Shown: piece after piece, positions 25,594 to 33,998 of the stretch
Layout of the letters: the number at the start of each line of letters is the position of its first letter
Numbering within the stretch: position 1 is the first letter of the stretch
NCBI RefSeq assembly: GCF_036662795.1
Contig: NZ_JBAFWZ010000007.1
Span: 92,012-156,011, forward strand
DNA: 64,000 nucleotides
Direction: 5' to 3'
DNA from: Lysinibacillus_B sp036662795
GTDB taxonomy: Bacteria > Bacillota > Bacilli > Bacillales_A > Planococcaceae
Program-made: the position numbers and the translations under genes
Notes under the pieces: generated by a model
Seen by the model: the letters and a program-made list of their open reading frames with translations, nothing else
Databases searched by the model: none
Told to the model about the DNA's origin: nothing

Positions 25594-27585
25594 ATGTTTA
25601 AATCTGTGAAAACGAAAATTATCATCACAGTTATGTTGCTGTTTTTAATTGGGACGTCCATAATGACTGCAATTAGTAGCACTCAAGTCAAAACTACTAC
25701 GGAAAAAAGTGCTATTTCTGCTAGCGAAACGTTAGTGAAAGAAATGAGTTTCTCTATACATAATTTTCTTGGTCAATATGGCAAGGGGATTGAGCAGTAT
25801 TCTGCATCCTCCTCGATAATGGAATTTGTTAGTTCGAAAGGAAATACCGGAACAACATCCATTGACATTGAACAAGAATTTAGAAGCTTTTTAAGCTTAT
25901 ACAACGATGCTTCATCAATTTATATGGCGCTTCCTACAAAAGAAATCCATATTTTCCCTGAAGCTAATTTTGCAGATGATTATGACCCAACAAAGCGTGA
26001 ATGGTATCAAAATGCAGTTGCTCACCCGGATAGGATTCAATGGTCTAACCCATACACTGACGCGGTAACGGATGAACTGATAGTGACACTTTCTAAAGCG
26101 ATTAAACAGAATAATGAAGTTCTAGGTGTCCTTGCACTTGATATCCAGCTTTCCGCATTAGCAAGCCGGATTGAGGATAAAGATGTAGGCTATCGCGGTT
26201 TTCCTATGGTATTGGATACTGAAGGTACAGTAGTAGCCCATCCTTACAGCAATGGAGAAAATTTCATGGAAATGTCCTTCATCGCAGATATGTATAAAGA
26301 AGGTAATGAACAAAAGGTTTCTCGATACAATTTCGAAGGGGTAGACTATGTAAATGTTTATACGACACTACCCGATCTTGGCTGGAAAATAGCTGCTATT
26401 TATCAGGAAAAGAATATTAATGAGACAGCAGATCACCTAATGAATTCAATGTTAATTGTAGCCCTCATTACAATGTTTATTATTTTTATTGCATTGTATT
26501 TTACAATTAGTCGAACGATACAACCTATTGGTAGGTTGAAATCACTTATGAATGCCGTATCCCAGGGCGATTTAACGGTTCATTCGGATATTAAGACTAA
26601 GGATGAGATTGGAGAGCTAGGGGCTAATTTCAACACGATGATTGAAAATATGCATGCTATTATTACTGTTGTTAACAATTCAGCCTCAAATGTTCGTGCG
26701 AGCTCTGAAAGCTTGAGTGCAGTTGCTGAAGAAACAAGTGCATCAAGTAATGAAGTTGCGCTTGCTGTTACGGAAATAGCAGAAGGTGCATCAAAATCAG
26801 CAGAGGATGCTGAAGTCGTAACAGAACGTGCCCATCTTCTTGGTCAGCAAATTAATGAAATTACAACTAAAGCAAGTATCATGTCAGATATTGCAACGAA
26901 AGCAGGCGACATGAATGCGAATGGACAAGGGCAGATGCAACAGCTGAAGCTATCATTTAGTGATTGGGAAACTAATTTGCATGGTATGTCTGAAGTAGTA
27001 AGTATGCTTGAAACGAAAGTAAAGGCAATCGGAGGCGTCATGGAAACGATTACCGAAATCTCAACGCAAACAAATCTACTAGCATTGAATGCTAGTATTG
27101 AAGCCGCACGTGCAGGTGATCATGGTAAAGGATTTGCAGTCGTTGCCGAAGAGGTACGTAAACTCGCTGAACAATCCGCTCGTTCTACTGAAGAAGTCAA
27201 AGTAACGGTTCATGAACTACAAGCAGAATCTAGACTAGTGACGCAGCAAATGAATGAAACGCGTGAAAACTTCCAACGTCAAGTTACAGTTGTTAACAAT
27301 ACTGAACTTACTTTTGGCGAAATTTCGAAATTAATGGCAGATATGCAGGATTCAATTGATTCAGTCTATAATGAAATTCAAAAAGTTGCGGTACACAAGG
27401 ATAATGTTGCTGAGACGATTCAAACGATGGCAGCCACATCTCAAGAAACAGCCGCCGCTTGTGAAGAGGTAAGCGCCTCAACAGATGAACAGCTTCGTGC
27501 TATCGTTTCCGTTTCGACAGCGGCAGAAACTTTAACAGATTTGAGTGAACAATTAAACAGGGCTGTTAATCGCTTTAAAGTGTAA
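25594..27585 (+). CDS. Methyl-accepting chemotaxis protein with dCache sensor
   Basis: 663-residue transmembrane chemoreceptor. TM1 about 7-27, extracellular dCache-type sensor (about 35-275; motif KREWYQNAVAHPDRIQWSNP and DAVTDELIVTLSKAI), TM2 about 283-308, HAMP (about 305-360, SRTIQPIGRLKSLMNAVSQG), then a long helical signalling domain with the conserved hairpin tip AARAGDHGKGFAVVAEEVRK near 500-520. It should bind CheW/CheA and be methylated. No CheB/CheR tether pentapeptide is present. It is an orphan here, with no other chemotaxis gene in the window. The ligand cannot be read from sequence, though Cache receptors of this kind often sense amino or organic acids. Confidence 0.95.
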   Translation: MFKSVKTKIIITVMLLFLIGTSIMTAISSTQVKTTTEKSAISASETLVKEMSFSIHNFLGQYGKGIEQYSASSSIMEFVSSKGNTGTTSIDIEQEFRSFLSLYNDASSIYMALPTKEIHIFPEANFADDYDPTKREWYQNAVAHPDRIQWSNPYTDAVTDELIVTLSKAIKQNNEVLGVLALDIQLSALASRIEDKDVGYRGFPMVLDTEGTVVAHPYSNGENFMEMSFIADMYKEGNEQKVSRYNFEGVDYVNVYTTLPDLGWKIAAIYQEKNINETADHLMNSMLIVALITMFIIFIALYFTISRTIQPIGRLKSLMNAVSQGDLTVHSDIKTKDEIGELGANFNTMIENMHAIITVVNNSASNVRASSESLSAVAEETSASSNEVALAVTEIAEGASKSAEDAEVVTERAHLLGQQINEITTKASIMSDIATKAGDMNANGQGQMQQLKLSFSDWETNLHGMSEVVSMLETKVKAIGGVMETITEISTQTNLLALNASIEAARAGDHGKGFAVVAEEVRKLAEQSARSTEEVKVTVHELQAESRLVTQQMNETRENFQRQVTVVNNTELTFGEISKLMADMQDSIDSVYNEIQKVAVHKDNVAETIQTMAATSQETAAACEEVSASTDEQLRAIVSVSTAAETLTDLSEQLNRAVNRFKV

Positions 27586-27619
27586 AGATACTTAGCGTCT
27601 GTACTAATATCTATTATTT

Positions 27620-27665
27620 GAAAAAAATGAGGGCATTTCTTGATACGAATTCAAGAAATGCCCTC
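27620..27665 (-). terminator. Terminator of the DUF2252 gene (bidirectional)
   Basis: Perfect 15-bp stem GAGGGCATTTCTTGA (27629-27643) with its complement (27651-27665). On the minus strand it runs into ATTTTTTT, and on the plus strand it may also serve the chemoreceptor gene. Confidence 0.88.
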
Positions 27666-27673
27666 TCATATAA

Positions 27674-29008
27674 TTATTTAAAATCCTCATTAACCCATTG
27701 GCAAAATAGCTTGTAGTCATGGTTTACTTGTTCTTTATAGGAGCTCGCAACAAAAACAACTTGTGCACAGAACATGTCGAAATTATCCCCTATAGAGGAT
27801 AATATTTCCTTCTCGCATTCATGAGAAAATAATTCATTTTCAGTGTCGACATCGGCGCGGGCATGTATTTTTGCTGTAACTTTTCCCATAATTTCTAGCG
27901 TTTCATCAAAGTTTTCTGGCGTTATTAATTGCTCTGCTTTTACTTTCTTTTTAAAAGGAGAGCGTTCACGCACATAGAAATCCCTGCCGTCTATTGAGAA
28001 ATAGCCTAAATATGGATCCTCTAAATGGTGCATTGCCTTTTGTGTTTCTACTACGCGTTTACCTTGATGCTCATACTTCTCCCAAAATTGATCATGATAA
28101 GGTAAAAAATATGCAGGAATCGGGGAGCGAACTTCTTTAACCTCTAAGACTAAATCATCTAATCCATGTGCATCCTTCGCACCTTCGATTAAAATATAGT
28201 ATCGATCCAATCCTATAGATGCAGTGCCAGTACCGTGTTTTCTGGCTATATCTTTAATTGTATAAAAAGAGATATCCTTTTTATCTTCCGTATCCAGTGA
28301 ATTAAAATATGCTTCGGTTAAGGATTCAAGTGTATTTTGTTCTCGTTCACTTACAGGTTGGATTTCGTCGGACCAGCAAAAAACACGCTGATTAGCTTCA
28401 TTGATATAGGTGATATCTTTTAATAAATGATCCCTTTGTCTTTTGGCTAGCTTCTTTAATATTTTTTTAACAGGACCTTTTGTATTTTCTTTAGTAAAAG
28501 TCAGTGTTACAGGATTATCTTTTTCTTTTTTGAATCTTTTAAGCTGGCTATAGTATGCATGGATGTAATTGTCTATTCGTTGCTTTTGATCCTCAACGGT
28601 AAGTCCTTGTGCCTCGCAATACAGGGCAATACTAACCGACATACGAAGTACATCATATAAATACGAGCCAACATATCCTTCATCAAAATCATTCACATCA
28701 TAAACAATTTCGCCTAATTCATTTTGAAATGCACCGAAATTATCCATATGCAGATCCCCTTGAATCCATGTAGGCTTATCCTCATCTGTATGAAATGAAA
28801 AAGGGATTTTCGTTATGTCGTAATAAAATAAGTAGGCACTGCCTCTAAAAAAACGGAACGGACTTTCCATCATCTTGGCATACTTACTTTTTCTCTTATC
28901 TATGTCCAATTTCATACATTGGTCATCAAACTCATTTAAAATTGTTTCGATAATATGCTTTCTAAGTACTTCTCTTGTGTTTTTGACCCGATCTAATAAT
29001 AATTCCAT
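27674..29008 (-). CDS. DUF2252 family protein, kinase-like fold, function unknown
   Basis: 444 residues from the ATG at 29008, which has GGGAG eight bases upstream; an in-frame ATG at 29023 lacks a ribosome site. DUF2252 proteins resemble aminoglycoside-phosphotransferase/HipA-like kinases. The stretch WIQGDLHMDNFGAF (about 79-92) looks like the catalytic-loop HGDLHxxN pattern, and VYDVNDFDEGYVGSYLYDVLR looks like the metal-binding DFD/DxD that follows it. The substrate is unknown. No signal peptide or membrane segment. It is a single gene flanked by a strong terminator and by rqcH upstream on the same strand, with a gap of 109 bases. Confidence 0.85.
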   Translation of the reverse strand: MELLLDRVKNTREVLRKHIIETILNEFDDQCMKLDIDKRKSKYAKMMESPFRFFRGSAYLFYYDITKIPFSFHTDEDKPTWIQGDLHMDNFGAFQNELGEIVYDVNDFDEGYVGSYLYDVLRMSVSIALYCEAQGLTVEDQKQRIDNYIHAYYSQLKRFKKEKDNPVTLTFTKENTKGPVKKILKKLAKRQRDHLLKDITYINEANQRVFCWSDEIQPVSEREQNTLESLTEAYFNSLDTEDKKDISFYTIKDIARKHGTGTASIGLDRYYILIEGAKDAHGLDDLVLEVKEVRSPIPAYFLPYHDQFWEKYEHQGKRVVETQKAMHHLEDPYLGYFSIDGRDFYVRERSPFKKKVKAEQLITPENFDETLEIMGKVTAKIHARADVDTENELFSHECEKEILSSIGDNFDMFCAQVVFVASSYKEQVNHDYKLFCQWVNEDFK

Positions 29009-29117
29009 TCGCTCATCTCCCATGTTATTTATTCATGTAAATGAAGATTCATGTTGTTATTGTTATTATACAACTTTGCTAGTGGAAAATTTTACTTTTA
29101 TTAGGATGCAGACGATT

Positions 29118-30797
29118 TTACTTCTTTTTTAATTGTAATATGATGTTTTCGTCAGGTGTGACAAATAGTGTTTTTTGTTCAAAATAAATGACAAAGCCCG
29201 GTTTAGAACCATTTGGCTTCTTTACCTGTCGAATTTCTGTATAATCAACCGGGACAGAAGAGGACTCGCGTGCTTTACTAAAATAGGCGCTAAGTATAGC
29301 CGCTTCCCGTAATGTTGTTTCATCAGGATTAGCGTCATGAATCACAACATGTGAGCCGGGAATATCCTTCGTGTGTAACCAAATATCGTTCTTTTTTGCA
29401 AGCTTGAATGTTAAATAGTCATTTTGCTTATTATTTTTTCCGACAGAGATAGTAATGCCGGTTGAAGATATAAATTTCTCTGGCTCTGGCTTTGTTGGCT
29501 TTTTCTTTTTCCTTGAAGCGCGTAGGCGAAGATAGCCCTGTTCTGCTAATTCCTCACGAATCTCTTCAATATCTGACGGTGCTGCTTGTTGAACTTGCTG
29601 AGCGAGCATTTCGAAATAAGAAATTTCATCCTCTGTTTTTAGTTTTTGCTCTCTAATCATCACAAGTGCATTTTTCGCTTTATTATATTTTGTGTAATAG
29701 CCCTGTGCATTTTCAATTGGTGTTTTTCGAGGGCTTACGGGAATCGTTACTTTTTCACCTGTGTAGTAGTTTTCGACAGTGACCTTCTCCACGCCTTTTT
29801 CGAATTGGTAAAGGTTCGCCATTAACAGCTCACCGTATAATTGAAATTGGTCTAGCTTGCTTGCTCTTTCGTAATCCCCATGGAGCTTCTTCAATTTTAA
29901 CTTTAATTTATCAAGCTCGTTTGAAAGCCAACGTTCTAAATCTCCAGCTTGCTGTTTAACGCGGTCACGTTCAGCGCGAGCAAAAAAGACGCGGTCTAGC
30001 AATGTGCTTAAATTTGGATACTGTGTTTCGTTTCCAGCTAAATGGGTTAAGCTTGTTGGAGAAAAATAAGTTTTTCCTTCTTTTTCTATATACGTTGGTT
30101 GTTTCGCAGTAATAACTTCATCCATAAATGTACGGGTTAGTTCGACAATATCGCCTTGCCGTAAACGATGCGTTAATTCGTTGGCATGCAGTGGAGAAAA
30201 ACCAATAAAATGATTCATAATATCCTTTGCTGTGACATCACCTGCAAAAAACGCACGTAAATTCTCATCGGTTGTATTATTAATATGCTGTTTGTTTTGA
30301 GCTGGTGGCTCTATATACGTTTGACCAGGCAGTACGGTACGATAACTATTTATCGAAGGAGGTAAATGCTTTAAACTATCGATAATTTTATCGTTTTCAG
30401 CATCAATTAGTATAAGGTTACTATGACGCCCCATAATTTCAATGATTAGCTTTCGATGGACACTGTCTCCGATTTCATTTTTGCTATCAATTCCTAGTGT
30501 AATAATTCGTTCTCCGCTTGTATTCTGTATCGCTGAAATAAATCCTCCCTCAATATGTTTACGTAAAAGCATGCAAAACATAGGGGGTTCTGCAGGGTTT
30601 TCAACAGAATGCTGGGTAAGATGTACACGCGCATAAGAAGGGTGTATAGAAATTAATAATTTATGATTTTCTCCCTTTGTACGTATATGTAATATTACCT
30701 CGAGTGCATTCGGCTGGTGAATTTTTGTAATACGTCCTGATAAAAGCTGCGATAGTTCATTCGTCATCGCGCTTGTGAATAATCCGTCAAATGCCAT
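29118..30797 (-). CDS. rqcH: Ribosome quality control factor RqcH (NFACT family, YloA)
   Basis: Binds stalled 50S-nascent chain complexes and recruits tRNA-Ala to add C-terminal alanine tails that mark products for degradation; older annotations call it a fibronectin-binding protein. 559 residues: NFACT-N domain with the conserved IEIMGRHSNLILID (about 118-131), helix-hairpin and long coiled coil (about 290-440), then NFACT-R/DUF814 with DIWLHTKDIPGSHVVIHDAN near 475-494. AGAGG precedes the ATG. The neighbour yloB of B. subtilis is absent. YlmH, of the same pathway, is at 2732-3517. Confidence 0.95.
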   Translation of the reverse strand: MAFDGLFTSAMTNELSQLLSGRITKIHQPNALEVILHIRTKGENHKLLISIHPSYARVHLTQHSVENPAEPPMFCMLLRKHIEGGFISAIQNTSGERIITLGIDSKNEIGDSVHRKLIIEIMGRHSNLILIDAENDKIIDSLKHLPPSINSYRTVLPGQTYIEPPAQNKQHINNTTDENLRAFFAGDVTAKDIMNHFIGFSPLHANELTHRLRQGDIVELTRTFMDEVITAKQPTYIEKEGKTYFSPTSLTHLAGNETQYPNLSTLLDRVFFARAERDRVKQQAGDLERWLSNELDKLKLKLKKLHGDYERASKLDQFQLYGELLMANLYQFEKGVEKVTVENYYTGEKVTIPVSPRKTPIENAQGYYTKYNKAKNALVMIREQKLKTEDEISYFEMLAQQVQQAAPSDIEEIREELAEQGYLRLRASRKKKKPTKPEPEKFISSTGITISVGKNNKQNDYLTFKLAKKNDIWLHTKDIPGSHVVIHDANPDETTLREAAILSAYFSKARESSSVPVDYTEIRQVKKPNGSKPGFVIYFEQKTLFVTPDENIILQLKKK

Positions 30798-30945
30798 TGT
30801 TCATTCCTCTTTCATTCTTAGCTTTTTTTTCTACACCATTCTATAAGTTGTTGTCAGTTTAATCTCTCTTATGATAGCATTTTTTATTATGGTTGAGGAT
30901 GTTTACATATTTCTATAAATCAATCGTCATAATCCTCAAATCATA

Positions 30946-30954
30946 TGCTATAAT
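30946..30954 (+). promoter_or_regulatory. Extended -10 promoter of the yicC-gmk-rpoZ cluster
   Basis: TGCTATAAT (30946-30954): a perfect -10 box with the TGn extension. No strong -35 box. It lies 33 bases before the yicC start in the gap between divergent rqcH and yicC. Confidence 0.7.
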
Positions 30955-30987
30955 TGGGACAGTATGTATAGAAGGATGTGACGAACC

Positions 30988-31863
30988 TTGGTACGTAGTA
31001 TGACGGGCTTTGGCAGGGGTGTCACAACGACGAAATCTTACCAGCTTACGGTTGAAGTTCGTGCTGTGAATCATCGTTTTTTAGAAATTAATACGAAGTT
31101 TCCGAAAGAATGGATGGAGTCTGAGGTACTTGCTAAAAAAATGCTATCGAAGTCTGTATCTCGTGGGAAGCTTGATGTCATTATATTTATAAAAGAGCTC
31201 CAAGAGGCTGAGCAAAGAATTCAAATCAATTGGCCATTACTAGAAGCGTATCGGAAGGCAAAAGAAGAGCTTTCTTTTAATATGCCAATGGAAGAAAAGT
31301 GGAGCATGCAGGAAATTGCCATGTTAGAGCAAGTGTTAGTCGTTGACAAGGAAGAGCTTGTTCATGACGAATTATTAGCTGCTATAGAGCAAGCATTAAA
31401 TGAGGCAATCGGTCACCTACTTCAAATGCGTGAGCGTGAAGGAAAAGAGCTAAAAGCAGTGATGCTACAAAATAAAAGGCAGCTGCAAGAGCAAATTCAA
31501 CGCATAAGAGAAACTTCCTCTGAGGCGGTTAGTAAATATCGTGATCGCCTAAAAACGCGAATAGAGGAGTTTACGAGTGGGCAACTATTAGAAGATCGAT
31601 TACTTGTTGAGGTCGCCTTCTTTGCAGAACGTGCAGATATTACGGAGGAGCTAGATCGTCTAGAAAGTCATTTTAGTCAGCTAGAGGAAACGCTCCAAGA
31701 AAATATCGCTATTGGTCGTAAGCTTGATTTTTTAATGCAGGAAATGCATCGTGAAATTAATACAATTGGCTCCAAAAATCAATCATCAGAAAGCTCAATA
31801 GCTGTCGTACAGGCTAAAACAATCCTAGAAAAAATGCGAGAGCAAGTTCAAAACATTGAATAG
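30988..31863 (+). CDS. YicC family protein (YloC), putative endoribonuclease
   Basis: 291-residue YicC/YloC protein. N-terminal signature VRSMTGFGRG and VEVRAVNHRFLEI, long helical middle, and the C-terminal DUF1732 block GRKLDFLMQEMHREINTIGSK. E. coli YicC is reported to have endoribonuclease activity; the role in Firmicutes is less clear. The TTG start is the only one giving the normal N-terminus and has AAGGATG upstream. gmk follows after 23 bases, leaving no room for remA, which sits here in B. subtilis. Confidence 0.92.
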   Translation: MVRSMTGFGRGVTTTKSYQLTVEVRAVNHRFLEINTKFPKEWMESEVLAKKMLSKSVSRGKLDVIIFIKELQEAEQRIQINWPLLEAYRKAKEELSFNMPMEEKWSMQEIAMLEQVLVVDKEELVHDELLAAIEQALNEAIGHLLQMREREGKELKAVMLQNKRQLQEQIQRIRETSSEAVSKYRDRLKTRIEEFTSGQLLEDRLLVEVAFFAERADITEELDRLESHFSQLEETLQENIAIGRKLDFLMQEMHREINTIGSKNQSSESSIAVVQAKTILEKMREQVQNIE

Positions 31864-31886
31864 CTAGAGGGAGTAATCAATATAAA

Positions 31887-32504
31887 ATGAAAAAACAACG
31901 TGGTTTATTAATCGTCTTATCAGGTCCATCAGGTGTTGGAAAAGGTACAGTTCGTAAGGAATTATTTTCTCAACCTAACACAAACTATGAATATTCGATT
32001 TCAATGACAACACGTAATCCTCGCGAAGGAGAAGTAGATGGTGTAGACTATTTCTTTAAGACACGTGAGGAGTTCGAGGCGTTAATCGAGCAGGGTGGAT
32101 TACTTGAACATGCAGAATTCGTAGGGAATTATTACGGTACACCGCTTACATACGTAAACGAAACATTAGATGCTGGTCGTGACGTATTTTTAGAAATTGA
32201 GGTGCAGGGTGCAGCGCAAATTCGAAAAAAAGCACCGGATGCCCTATTTATTTTCTTAGCACCACCAAGCCTATCTGAGCTAAAGGATCGTTTAGTAGGA
32301 CGTGGGACAGAAACTGAGGATGTCATTGCTAAGCGTATTGCAACAGCGGAGGAAGAGCTTGAAATGATGAGCTTATACGATTATGTTGTTGAAAATGATG
32401 AAGTGCTTAATGCTTGTGATAAAATTAATGCGATTATTAAAGCCGAGCATTGCCGTCGTGAACGTGTAGAAAAAATATATTTGTCAATGTTGAAAGGAGA
32501 ATAA
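31887..32504 (+). CDS. gmk: Guanylate kinase
   Basis: Phosphorylates GMP to GDP with ATP. 205 residues. P-loop LSGPSGVGKGTVRKEL (about 11-26), GMP-binding SMTTRNPREGEVDGVDYFF (about 36-54), lid region with RIATAEEELEMM. GAGGGAG is 13 bases before the ATG, a somewhat long spacing. Cotranscribed with yicC and rpoZ. Confidence 0.97.
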   Translation: MKKQRGLLIVLSGPSGVGKGTVRKELFSQPNTNYEYSISMTTRNPREGEVDGVDYFFKTREEFEALIEQGGLLEHAEFVGNYYGTPLTYVNETLDAGRDVFLEIEVQGAAQIRKKAPDALFIFLAPPSLSELKDRLVGRGTETEDVIAKRIATAEEELEMMSLYDYVVENDEVLNACDKINAIIKAEHCRRERVEKIYLSMLKGE

Positions 32505-32508
32505 ACTT

Positions 32509-32733
32509 ATGTTATACCCATCAGTAGATGCCTTAAAAAAGGAAATCGATTCAAAATATTCACTAGTGAGCTTAGCTTCTAAGCGTGCACGTCAAATGCA
32601 GGAAGAGGGCGGCGAACGTCTTTATAAGTATGTATCTTATAAGCCTGTAGGAAAAGCACTAGAGGAAGTGGCAGCTGGCGTATTAAAGAAAGAACAGCAA
32701 GATGAGTCAACTATCTATGAGGACGAAGTGTAA
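32509..32733 (+). CDS. rpoZ: RNA polymerase omega subunit
   Basis: 74-residue omega subunit that helps assembly of the beta' subunit. Starts MLYPSVDALKKEIDSKYSLV and contains LASKRARQMQEEGG, the conserved omega helix. AAAGGAG precedes the ATG, four bases after gmk. An acidic tail ends the protein. Confidence 0.95.
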   Translation: MLYPSVDALKKEIDSKYSLVSLASKRARQMQEEGGERLYKYVSYKPVGKALEEVAAGVLKKEQQDESTIYEDEV

Positions 32734-32752
32734 TACTATATACGTGTGAAAT

Positions 32753-32788
32753 AGCTCCCGGAGAATTTTTCTTTGGGAGCTTATCATT
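32753..32788 (+). terminator. Possible weak terminator after rpoZ
   Basis: AGCTCCC (32753-32759) / GGGAGCT (32775-32781), 15-base loop that can pair further (GGAGAA/TTCTTT), then TATCATTT. It lacks a solid T run. Confidence 0.4.
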
Positions 32789-32804
32789 TGAAAGGGTGGA
32801 AATA

Positions 32805-33998
32805 ATGCGAAATAACAATATTTTACTTTGTGTATCCGGTGGCATTGCTGTTTATAAGGCAGTTGCACTTTGTAGTAAATTGACGCAGGCAGGCTTCAAT
32901 GTGAAAGTGATTATGACAGCCTCTGCTCAAAAATTTGTCAATCCATTAAGTTTTCAAGTGATGTCTAAAAACGATGTATTTTTTGATACATTCGATGAAA
33001 AAGATTCAGGCGTGATTGCACATATTGATTTAGCTGATTGGGCGGATTTAATCTTAGTTGCCCCAGCGACAGCGAATGTGATTGGAAAGCTAGCGAATGG
33101 AATTGCCGATGAGATGATGACAACCACTTTACTTGCTTCTACCGCTCCAGTATGGCTGGCACCTGCAATGAATGTACATATGTATGATCATCCAGCAGTT
33201 AAGCGAAATATTGCAAGGCTTGCAGAGGATGGCTATAAGTTTATCGAGCCTTCGGAAGGTTTTTTAGCATGTGGCTATATTGGAAAAGGTCGCTTAGAGG
33301 AGCCAGAAAAAATAACAGACCTAGTAATCCAATATTTCCAACCAAAGAATCTTCCGTTAAAAGGAAGGAAGGTTGTCGTTTCAGCTGGACCAACTCGAGA
33401 AAGAATTGATCCAGTACGTTTTGTAACGAACTTTTCAACTGGAAAAATGGGCTATGCTATGGCAGAGGCAGCTCGTGATTTAGGAGCAGAGGTTGTATTA
33501 GTTTCTGGTCCGGTACAGCTCACAAAACCGTCTGGTATGAAAGTGATAAATGTGGAAAGTGCCGCAGATATGCTAGAGGTTATTCAGGGGGAGTATAGCA
33601 GCGCGGATATTGTAATTAAAACGGCGGCAGTTGCCGATTATCGACCTAAAATTGTTCATGGTCAAAAGATGAAAAAGCAGCCAGGTGATGCAGTCATCGA
33701 GCTGGAGAGAACCGTCGATATTTTGGCAAAGCTTGGCGAGGAGAAACAGCATCAATTATTAATAGGCTTCGCAGCTGAAACAAATGATGTCGAAGAGTAT
33801 GCAAGGCAAAAGCTTGTTAAGAAAAATGCTGATTATATTATTGCGAATGATGTGACTGAAGCAGGGTCTGGCTTTGGAACGGATACGAATAGTGTCACGT
33901 TGATCGGCAAAAACTTTTTGCAAAAATTTGGGCAGCAACCGAAAAAGGAGCTTGCACTACTTCTTCTTGAATCCATTGCTGAAAGAGAGCAGCTCTAA
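32805..33998 (+). CDS. coaBC: Bifunctional phosphopantothenoylcysteine decarboxylase / phosphopantothenate-cysteine ligase
   Basis: Two successive steps of coenzyme A synthesis. 397 residues from the ATG at 32805, after AAAGGGTGG; a GTG three codons upstream overlaps that site. CoaC half: flavoprotein fold with LCVSGGIAVYKAVALCSKL, active His in VIAHIDLADWADLILVAPAT, and the PAMNVHMYDH motif near 125-134. CoaB half from about 185: VVVSAGPTRERIDPVRFVTN and NFSTGKMGYAMAEAA, with KKNADYIIANDV near 345. Overlaps priA by one base. Confidence 0.96.
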   Translation: MRNNNILLCVSGGIAVYKAVALCSKLTQAGFNVKVIMTASAQKFVNPLSFQVMSKNDVFFDTFDEKDSGVIAHIDLADWADLILVAPATANVIGKLANGIADEMMTTTLLASTAPVWLAPAMNVHMYDHPAVKRNIARLAEDGYKFIEPSEGFLACGYIGKGRLEEPEKITDLVIQYFQPKNLPLKGRKVVVSAGPTRERIDPVRFVTNFSTGKMGYAMAEAARDLGAEVVLVSGPVQLTKPSGMKVINVESAADMLEVIQGEYSSADIVIKTAAVADYRPKIVHGQKMKKQPGDAVIELERTVDILAKLGEEKQHQLLIGFAAETNDVEEYARQKLVKKNADYIIANDVTEAGSGFGTDTNSVTLIGKNFLQKFGQQPKKELALLLLESIAEREQL

